32,980 bases of DNA, from the NCBI GenBank assembly GCA_016190375.1, contig JACPQR010000008.1, positions 1 through 32,980 of the forward strand. Reading direction: 5' to 3'. The notes under the pieces are model-generated. The model was not told the DNA's origin. It searched no databases and saw nothing but the letters and a program-made list of their open reading frames with translations. Positions 27,370-32,980 of the stretch are shown here, piece by piece; the first letter of the stretch is position 1, and the number at the start of each line of letters is the position of its first letter. This DNA comes from Deltaproteobacteria bacterium. GTDB lineage: Bacteria; Myxococcota_A; Polyangia; JACPQR01. A program made the translations under genes and the position numbers.

Positions 27370-29798
27370 CCACGGCGAGAGGTCGTCGCGAAGGCGCGAC
27401 CGTCGCGCTGCTCCTCCTCTTGACGGCGGCGCCGTTCGCCCGGAGCTGTGCCGCCGGTGAGGTGCTGGTCAACGGCGACTGGCTCGCCCACCACTTCGAG
27501 CCGTTCCGGTCGGCGGGGCGCGGGACGCGGGCGGCCAACGCCGAGCTCGAGGACCCGATCCTCTCCACCTACCCGCTGAAGACCGCGGCCGCTTCGACCC
27601 TGGCCCGAGGGAGCATGCCGCTGTGGAACCCGTGGATCGCGGGGGGAATGCCCTTCTTCGGCGACAGCATCTCGACGCCGCTGCACCCGTTCAACGCGGC
27701 GCTCGTCCTGGGCGGTCCGGGCATCGGATGGAACATCTTCCTCTGGCTCCCGTTGGCGCTCGCTGGAGTGGGCAGCTACTTCCTGTTGCGGGCGCTCGGC
27801 GTCGGGCCCGCCGGAGCGCTCGTGGGCGCCACTTGCTACGCGATCGGTGGTCACCACATCGTGTGGCTGGAGTACGGCACGCTCGTCGCCGGCCACGCTT
27901 TCCTCCCGCTCGCGCTGTACGCCGTCGAGCGCCGGCTGGCCGGCGGCGGTCACAGGCACTCCCTCCTGCTCGTCGCCTGCTCCGCCTTGCAGGCCTACTC
28001 GGGGAACATCCAGGCGAACGGCTACTTCGTCGGCTTCGTGCTGATCTACGCCGTGCTGCGCTCGGTGCGGCGACCCGGTGGCCTGCGGCGGACGATCGAG
28101 ACCGCGATCTGCCTCGCCGCCGGGCTCGCCCTTGCCGCGCCGCAGATCTTCGCGACGGTCGAGCTGGCGGCCGAGAGCTACCGGCCGCAGTCGAAGTACC
28201 TGGGCGTCAACCACATGCATCCCGCGACGCTCCTCACACTCCTCTCGCCAGACCTGTTCGGAAGCCCGGTCGGGGACACGAACATCGGACGGTTCATCAC
28301 GGGACAGCCCTACGAGCACGTCCTCGTGGGATACCTCGGGGCGTTCGGGCTGGCGCTCGCCGTGGTGGGAGCCCTGCGCCCCGGCCTCGGGCCCAGGCTG
28401 CCGCTCTTCCTCGCAGCTCTGGGCATCCCCCTCCTGCTCGTCGTCCTCCACTCCGACTTCGTTCGCGAGCAGGTGGGCCGCATCTGGGGCTCGTTCCACT
28501 CGTTCGACTGGAAGCGCACGCGGTACTTCGCGGTGTTCGGGATGGCCGTCTTCGCGGGCTGGGGGATCGACGGCTGTCTCACCCAGCCGGCGCTCAGGCG
28601 CCGGGCGGTGGTAGCTTCCGCGGTCCTTCTGGCCAGCCTCGTCGCCGTCTTCCTGGCCATCGACGTCATGTCGGGAGCGGCCCCCGCTCCTGCGGGTTTC
28701 CTGGGCTACTTCTCCCACCTCCGGGAGGAGCACGGCAGCGTCCTCGGTGCGCCTGCCGTAATCCGCCCGCTGGCCCTGCTCCTCGTCGGCACGGCGCTGC
28801 TCTGGCTCCTTCATCGGGGACGGCTGAGCGCCCATGTCGTCGCGGCCCTGACCATCGCCGTCGTGGCGATCGATCTGCTCACCTGGGGGCTGCCCTACAA
28901 CCCCTCCGTCCCGCCGCGCCTGGTCTCTGCGCGGGTGCCTCTCATCGCCCGCGCGCGCGCGCTGGTCGCCCGCGAGCGGTCGAGGGCGCGCGTGGCAGCC
29001 GTCACGCAGGTGTTCGGCCTTCCGTCGTGGGAGGTCAACGAGCGAGAGGGAGACGTCCTGCCTCCCAACACGCTGTTGCCCTACGGCCTCGAGGATCCGA
29101 GGAGCTTCTCGACCTTCTACCTCGACCGGTACCTCGAGATGATGGAGGTCTCCGAAGGCCGCCGCGACCCCTTTCCGTTCTCCGTGCAGCTCACGCGACC
29201 TTCGACCCCGGTCCTGGACCTCTGGTCCGTGCGCTACGTGTTCGGGACGGGGACCCTCCACGGAGCGGGGCTACGCGAGATCGGTAGATCGCGTGGGCTG
29301 CGTCTCTACGAGCGCGAGACCGCATTGCCGCGTGCGTTTCACATCACCGGCTGCCGATCGCTCGGCTCCCGTCGGGCCGTCCGCCGCGCGATGGAGCGGG
29401 AGGACTTCGACCCCCGGGCCGCGGTGCTCCTCGAAGGCGGTGGCTGCGGCGCGCCACGGTCCGCCACCCTCCGCCCCGCGCGGATCGTCGAGCACGAGCC
29501 CGAGCGAGTGGTCATCGCCGTCGACGCCACCCATGACGGCTTCCTCGTCCTCGCGGACGCCTACGCCGCGGGATGGGAGGCGACCGTCGACGGCCGCGCG
29601 GCGCGGATCCAGCCCGCGTACCTGGCCCTGAGAGCGGTGCGCGTGCCCGAGGGGCGACATCGAGTGGTCTTTCTCTACCGGCCCCGCGGCGTGCGCACCG
29701 GTGTCCTGGTCGCCGGGTCGACGGCCGTCGCCATTGCCGCCCTCGGCTGGATCATTCGTAGGCGAGGCGCAGCCGGCAGCCGCGCGCGGGGAGGTTGA
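27366..29798 (+). CDS. YfhO-like polytopic membrane protein
   Basis: An 810-residue protein with about twelve membrane segments, an extended extracytoplasmic C-terminal domain (about 525-770) and a last membrane segment near 780. The N-terminal loop has VNGDWLAHHFEPFRSAG, and further on are MPLWNPWIAGGMPFFGDS and YAIGGHHIVWLEYGT, characteristic of the YfhO family. The C-terminal DGFLVLADAYAAGWEATVDG is the usual YfhO end domain. YfhO of Gram-positive bacteria takes part in glycosylating lipoteichoic acid, so this is a likely GT-C enzyme using a polyprenyl-phosphate sugar. ATG 27366 overlaps the TMTC-like stop. The 3' end overlaps the convergent deacetylase-like gene by 47 bp. Confidence 0.85.
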   Translation: MTTARGRREGATVALLLLLTAAPFARSCAAGEVLVNGDWLAHHFEPFRSAGRGTRAANAELEDPILSTYPLKTAAASTLARGSMPLWNPWIAGGMPFFGDSISTPLHPFNAALVLGGPGIGWNIFLWLPLALAGVGSYFLLRALGVGPAGALVGATCYAIGGHHIVWLEYGTLVAGHAFLPLALYAVERRLAGGGHRHSLLLVACSALQAYSGNIQANGYFVGFVLIYAVLRSVRRPGGLRRTIETAICLAAGLALAAPQIFATVELAAESYRPQSKYLGVNHMHPATLLTLLSPDLFGSPVGDTNIGRFITGQPYEHVLVGYLGAFGLALAVVGALRPGLGPRLPLFLAALGIPLLLVVLHSDFVREQVGRIWGSFHSFDWKRTRYFAVFGMAVFAGWGIDGCLTQPALRRRAVVASAVLLASLVAVFLAIDVMSGAAPAPAGFLGYFSHLREEHGSVLGAPAVIRPLALLLVGTALLWLLHRGRLSAHVVAALTIAVVAIDLLTWGLPYNPSVPPRLVSARVPLIARARALVARERSRARVAAVTQVFGLPSWEVNEREGDVLPPNTLLPYGLEDPRSFSTFYLDRYLEMMEVSEGRRDPFPFSVQLTRPSTPVLDLWSVRYVFGTGTLHGAGLREIGRSRGLRLYERETALPRAFHITGCRSLGSRRAVRRAMEREDFDPRAAVLLEGGGCGAPRSATLRPARIVEHEPERVVIAVDATHDGFLVLADAYAAGWEATVDGRAARIQPAYLALRAVRVPEGRHRVVFLYRPRGVRTGVLVAGSTAVAIAALGWIIRRRGAAGSRARGG

Positions 29799-31848
29799 GC
29801 GGGGCGTAACGGATGTCCGGGACGTAGACCTCCTCGCCTCGTGGCATCCACTCGCCGTCGCAGTAGGCGCCGCCGAGCGGCCTGCCCGCCACGGAGAGCG
29901 GGACGTACAGGCGCATCGGGGCCCCGTCGCCGCGTACGATCCAGTCACCTCCGTCGCGCCAGATCCGGACGGCCCGCCGCGCCAGCGTGTGGTCGAGCCA
30001 CCGCTCGGCCGACCAGACCGGGACGTCTCGGCGCTCGGCCCAATCGAGCACGGCCCGGAGCCACTCGGGGTGCATGCCGAACCAGAGGGGATGGTGGTTC
30101 GCGACCACGGGCTCGCCGCCGCGGTCGGCCGCCGCATCGAGGAGCTTCAGCGTCTGTCGGCGGAACGCCTCGGGCCTCATCTGCTGGTATCGGCCAGAGA
30201 CCCAGTAGAGGACGTGGTCGTCGATCTGCGTCGGCTGCTGGAGCACGCCGATGAGGTGACCCGCCACGTCGGTGAACCGGAGCGGCGTGGCGCCCGCCGA
30301 CATGTACCCGAGCCCGGGCGCCTTCTTCGTCGCGAGCGTCACGAAGTCGAGGTCCATCGAAATCCCGTTTCGCTCGAGCGCGAGCGCCGTGTCGACGAAG
30401 CCCCGCCAGATCACCTTGTGGAAGCGAACGATGCGCGGCCGCCGACGGTACCGGGCGCGGAAGGAGGCGATGTGCTTCGCGAGGACCAGGTCCTGCGCCT
30501 CGATCGTCTCGGACAGACCCCAGGTGTTCGGGTGTATCGAGATCTCGGCGCCGCCCTGGGCGAGATCCTCGGCGAGCTCCTCGTCGGGGTCGGTCGCCGT
30601 GGCCGCATCCGGCGGGTCGTCCGCGCCCTGCCGCGTCCCGGAGGTGAGCAGGAATGTCAGCTCCCCGCCGCGATCCTCGACCTCGCCGGCCATCTCGGAG
30701 AGGAGGCGGCGATCCGCGAAGTCCTGGTCCGCGGTGAGGACGAGGACCGTCCGGGCGTCGCCGGGCAGCGGCGCCACGCGAAGGAGCGGCTGTCGCATCC
30801 ATGCCTGGAGCCGATCGACGACCGTGCGGACGTAGAGGTAGGCGGTCGGAACGGAGCGCTGGGAGGGCGTCTGGTCCGCAAACAGGTCGCCGGGGCTCGA
30901 TCCCGGGACGCCGTCGGACTCCACGCCGGCACGTGCGGGATCGCCCTGGCGAAGCGACCGCACGATCGCCGGGACGTCCTCGGGGAAGACGAGAGCGGTA
31001 CCTCGCCCGACCTTGCTGTAGCGCTCCGCCAGGGTCTCGGGGCGCTCTACCAGGAAGCGACCAGGACCGACCGCGCGAGCCAGCCGGCTGGTCTCGCCGA
31101 AAGCGACGAGCAGCCCGCCTCGACGACAGAACGCGACCAACGCCGCGACACTCTCGTCATCGAGCTCCACGTTCGGCACGAGTATGGCCTCGTGGCGGTC
31201 GAGCACATCCGCGACGATCGCTGGTGGCGGCAGGAGCTGCACGGCCGGGATTCCGTGCGCCCAGAGGAGCTCGGCGAGGTACGGCCCTGGACCGGGCCGA
31301 TCCGCCGGGCCCCGGACGATTCCCAGGGCTAGATCACCATAGATGGGCGTCACCTCGCCGAGGCACCCGGCCCGCGAAGGTCGCAGGACCAGGCGCTGGA
31401 CCCGGTCTCGATCGAGCTCCCACAGGGGGCCGGATCCAGGAAGCCCCCGCGGTGTGAGGCCGGGCAGCGAGCCAGCCCCGCCCCGACCTCGACGACCGCG
31501 CTTTGCGACGTACGCCTCCGCGTCGATCGCCGGAGTCGTGGCGCCGGAGCGGCAGCCTTCGGCGAGGACGCGGAGCACGAGCCGCGGCCGACCGAAGTCG
31601 AGGACGATCCGGGCGCCTGCGGGGACCTCGACGCCGCGCCGGCCGACATCACCGTCGACGAGGAGCTGAGACCCCGCTCGGTCCACGCCGCGGATCCGGA
31701 CCTCGGGGTACGTCAGGCGCCATGAAGCAAGCCGGTCGTGATCGAGTGGCGGATTCGGCGGCCCGCTGGGCCGTGCCCAGAGGACGACGTTCGCCGCGAC
31801 GAGGAGGACGAGCAAGAATGCCCCTACCCCGCGGCGCGCAGCGGTCAC
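29752..31848 (-). CDS. Membrane-anchored protein with GATase-like and polysaccharide-deacetylase-like domains
   Basis: About 698 residues from GTG 31848. One N-terminal membrane segment (about 8-24) is followed by a beta-rich region (about 40-165). A Rossmann-type segment, perhaps glutamine-amidotransferase-like (about 180-280), includes ILVPNVELDDESVAALVAFC followed by RRGGLLVAFGE. From about 345 there is a NodB-like barrel: VLVLTADQDFADRRLLSEMA resembles the first deacetylase motif, and GGAEISIHPNTWG the second. In the second motif the usual second His is Trp, so metal binding may be altered. RPRIVRFHKVIW follows. The GTG overlaps the vapC stop (GTGA). Polysaccharide trimming in the periplasm is a possibility, not a finding. 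The longer open frame upstream lies inside vapC and is not used. Confidence 0.7.
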   Translation of the reverse strand: MTAARRGVGAFLLVLLVAANVVLWARPSGPPNPPLDHDRLASWRLTYPEVRIRGVDRAGSQLLVDGDVGRRGVEVPAGARIVLDFGRPRLVLRVLAEGCRSGATTPAIDAEAYVAKRGRRGRGGAGSLPGLTPRGLPGSGPLWELDRDRVQRLVLRPSRAGCLGEVTPIYGDLALGIVRGPADRPGPGPYLAELLWAHGIPAVQLLPPPAIVADVLDRHEAILVPNVELDDESVAALVAFCRRGGLLVAFGETSRLARAVGPGRFLVERPETLAERYSKVGRGTALVFPEDVPAIVRSLRQGDPARAGVESDGVPGSSPGDLFADQTPSQRSVPTAYLYVRTVVDRLQAWMRQPLLRVAPLPGDARTVLVLTADQDFADRRLLSEMAGEVEDRGGELTFLLTSGTRQGADDPPDAATATDPDEELAEDLAQGGAEISIHPNTWGLSETIEAQDLVLAKHIASFRARYRRRPRIVRFHKVIWRGFVDTALALERNGISMDLDFVTLATKKAPGLGYMSAGATPLRFTDVAGHLIGVLQQPTQIDDHVLYWVSGRYQQMRPEAFRRQTLKLLDAAADRGGEPVVANHHPLWFGMHPEWLRAVLDWAERRDVPVWSAERWLDHTLARRAVRIWRDGGDWIVRGDGAPMRLYVPLSVAGRPLGGAYCDGEWMPRGEEVYVPDIRYAPLNLPARGCRLRLAYE

Positions 31849-32282
31849 CGCGAGGCCTCGAACGGGCTCCAGACGCGCGCCAGCCCGAGGCCGTCGAAGT
31901 CCTTCACGTTGCACGTCGCGAGCTCCTGGACCCCGTGGTGAAGGAGCGTCAGAGCCAGACGGGCGTCGAAGACCCTGCGGCGCGCGAAACCGGGGATGGC
32001 GGCAGCGCGCCAGACAGCGTCCATGAGACCGCCCGGATAGTCGATCAGCCGCCAGGCAGGGTTCGAGCGCAGACGCCGGATGAGCTCGCCTGCCTGAGCC
32101 GCACCCAGCGGACGGCGGCACGTGGCCGGGCTGCGTACGAGCACGTAGATTTCCGTGAGGACCAGCTCGCACACGGCCACTTCACCAGGCTGCAGCTCGG
32201 CGAGGAATGCCTTCGCGGAGGTGTGGCTCTCGTGGCCCGTCTCGAGCGCCGGAAACAGGACGTTCGTGTCGACCGCGATCAT
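31845..32282 (-). CDS. vapC: VapC-type PIN-domain toxin
   Basis: A 145-residue PIN-domain ribonuclease. The expected four acidic residues can be placed at D5 (AVDTNVLF), E44 (VLTEIY), D106 (RRVFDARLA) and D128 (TCNVKDF), so the active site looks intact. VapC toxins cleave specific RNAs, often initiator tRNA or rRNA loops; the target here cannot be read. ATG 32282 overlaps the antitoxin stop (ATGA), the standard arrangement for this type II system. Its own stop overlaps the GTG of the deacetylase-like gene, so the toxin transcript probably continues into it. Confidence 0.9.
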   Translation of the reverse strand: MIAVDTNVLFPALETGHESHTSAKAFLAELQPGEVAVCELVLTEIYVLVRSPATCRRPLGAAQAGELIRRLRSNPAWRLIDYPGGLMDAVWRAAAIPGFARRRVFDARLALTLLHHGVQELATCNVKDFDGLGLARVWSPFEASR

Positions 32283-32575
32283 CTCGCGCGACCCGCCTTG
32301 GAGCGCCGGCCCGCTCGCCGCCTCGTCGCGGCGATGGTCGTCTCGGCGTGGAGGTTCGCGCGCCAGTCGGGATCGGCGAACGGATCGCGGGCGAGGCCAA
32401 GGTCCAGCTCCGGCATGACCCACGGCTCGTCGGTCGGATGCCGCGGCGGAAAGCTGGGGATCACGCGCTCCAGGCCGCGGCGAACCACGTCCGCGAAGCT
32501 CATCTCGTACTCGGCCGCGATTCGCTTTCCTTCGCGATAGAGGTGATCGGGGAGCTGTACCTGCGTTTTGACCAT
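32279..32575 (-). CDS. vapB: VapB-type antitoxin (ribbon-helix-helix)
   Basis: A 98-residue protein. The first 45 residues fit a ribbon-helix-helix DNA-binding fold: MVKTQVQLPDHLYREGKRIA as strand and first helix, then MSFADVVRRGLERVI as second helix. The remainder is polar, containing Pro-rich and Arg-rich parts, suitable as a disordered toxin-neutralising tail. It is expected to bind VapC and repress its own promoter. The start codon lies within a palindromic operator, and no Shine-Dalgarno sequence precedes it, which fits a leaderless mRNA. It overlaps vapC by ATGA. Confidence 0.87.
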   Translation of the reverse strand: MVKTQVQLPDHLYREGKRIAAEYEMSFADVVRRGLERVIPSFPPRHPTDEPWVMPELDLGLARDPFADPDWRANLHAETTIAATRRRAGRRSKAGRAR

Positions 32576-32610
32576 GATGGCAAAATGCCACCATGCCGCG
32601 CCTGCGTCAA
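32574..32610 (-). promoter_or_regulatory. vapBC promoter with palindromic operator
   Basis: On the minus strand TTGACG (32605-32610) and CATTTT (32582-32587) are separated by 17 bp. An inverted repeat with 9-bp arms (32574-32582 and 32586-32594, eight of nine positions matching, core TGGCA-AAA-TGCCA) covers the -10 region and the vapB start codon. Binding of the VapBC complex here would block transcription, as is usual for such modules. The predicted start of transcription is at or very near the ATG. Confidence 0.55.
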
Positions 32611-32624
32611 ACGGGCTCGCGGAG

Positions 32625-32980
32625 CTACTGAGCCCCGCCGCCCTCGGCGCCGCCCATCAGGTTCTTCACGATGGTCTGCGTCTGGCCGGCGCGAACGGTG
32701 ACCTGGAAGGTGACGCGCAGGTTGAACTGCTGGTTGATGCACGTTATCCGGTGGCGGCCGGCGGCGAGCTGGTGGCGCATGACCGGCGTGTTCTTGACGA
32801 AGCCGCCGTCGATGTAGACCTGCGACCATGGCGTGGTGTTCAGCGAGAGGAATCCTTGTGCTCCGCCGCCCGCGCCCTGCTGCTGACCGCCCTGCTGCTG
32901 GCCGCCCTGCTGCTGGCCGCCCTGCTGCTGGCCGCCCTGCTGCTGGCCGCCCTGCTGCTGGCCGCCCTGCTGCTGGCCGC
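32625..32980 (-). CDS. PEGA-domain protein, C-terminal part (cut by window edge)
   Basis: This reading frame is open to the window edge, ends at TAG (32625-32627) and gives about 117 residues. It has no start in the window. The first about 34 residues are Gln/Gly repeats (GGQQQ). Then comes a domain beginning GFLSLNTTPWSQVYIDGGFV and ending near VTFQVTVRAGQTQTIVKNL, which matches the PEGA pattern (small beta domain with LSLNTTPW..VYIDG...NTPV). In deltaproteobacteria such C-termini are common on Ser/Thr kinases and on exported proteins; which it is cannot be told here. The stop lies about 50 bp upstream of vapB on the same strand. Confidence 0.8.
   Translation of the reverse strand, partial: GQQQGGQQQGGQQQGGQQQGGQQQGGQQQGGQQQGAGGGAQGFLSLNTTPWSQVYIDGGFVKNTPVMRHQLAAGRHRITCINQQFNLRVTFQVTVRAGQTQTIVKNLMGGAEGGGAQ
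32877..32980. repeat. 15-bp tandem repeat encoding GGQQQ
   Basis: Nearly seven copies of CTGCTGCTGGCCGCC run to the window edge, with one variant (ACCGCC) in the first unit. On the minus strand they encode Gln/Gly repeats in the frame of the PEGA protein. The unit is a multiple of three, so copy number can change without breaking the frame. The array continues outside the window. Confidence 0.95.

Noticed and set aside
31849..32172. Extended N-terminus for the deacetylase-like protein
   Set aside because: The open frame lies entirely inside vapC in another frame; the GTG at 31848 gives a clean membrane anchor and the usual stop-start overlap.
32877..32980. Plus-strand LLLAA repeats as a signal peptide or membrane protein
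   Set aside because: The minus strand encodes a recognisable PEGA domain in frame with the repeat; the plus-strand reading has no supporting gene.

Overview
The window is a 33 kb piece of a very GC-rich bacterial chromosome. It is densely packed with genes that often overlap by 4 bp (ATGA or GTGA), and GTG and TTG starts are common. Several features point to a deltaproteobacterial or myxobacterial (Myxococcota-like) lineage: type IV pilins with a C-terminal DLDxDG loop, a PilR/sigma-54 system, a response regulator with a PopZ-like tail, a PEGA-domain protein and GTCGAC-type low-complexity spacers. This placement is inferred from gene content, not from a marker-gene phylogeny. No rRNA, tRNA, phage, transposase or CRISPR array was seen.

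Layout. (1) 1-8 kb: a low-complexity spacer, then valS preceded by a response-regulator gene (minus strand), a divergent receiver-GAF-GGDEF protein (plus), and a tetrapyrrole pair cobA/hemD fusion-hemB (minus). (2) 7.9-12.8 kb (plus): DUF192 lipoprotein, cyclophilin-type lipoprotein, GT39-like membrane protein, pilin-like protein, AftB-like membrane protein, then a long imperfect inverted repeat. (3) 13.1-18.9 kb (plus): a fused transporter-like/spermidine synthase-like/TPR protein, a small conserved-looking soluble protein, a GT4 glycosyltransferase and a SAM methyltransferase. (4) 18.9-29.8 kb (plus): two tandemly duplicated pilins, a DUF2723 (TMEM260-like) membrane protein, a PilR-type sigma-54 activator, a fourth pilin-like gene, a TPR-like protein, a TMTC-like membrane/TPR protein and a YfhO-like protein. 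(5) 29.7-33 kb (minus): a membrane-anchored deacetylase-like protein, a VapBC module with its promoter/operator, and the 3' end of a PEGA-domain protein.

The most interesting reading is that 9-30 kb is one pilin production and modification locus. Four pilin or pilin-like genes are interleaved with five polytopic membrane proteins of GT-C type. Among these are relatives of all three eukaryotic protein O-mannosyltransferase classes (POMT/GT39, TMTC, TMEM260) and of the arabinofuranosyltransferase family AftB. Three of the four pilin genes share an upstream TGAM-N7-GTCA element followed 56-63 bp later by a -24/-12 sigma-54-like promoter, and the predicted activator (PilR) is encoded between them. 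Pilin glycosylation is inferred from gene order and families, not shown.

Other notable signals are a 38-bp palindromic element present four times in tandem inside the GAF domain of the GGDEF protein and once more, in a different reading frame, inside the leader of the fourth pilin; a GGDEF protein whose receiver lacks the phospho-accepting Asp; and a VapBC module whose operator covers the -10 element and vapB start and whose toxin gene overlaps the next gene.
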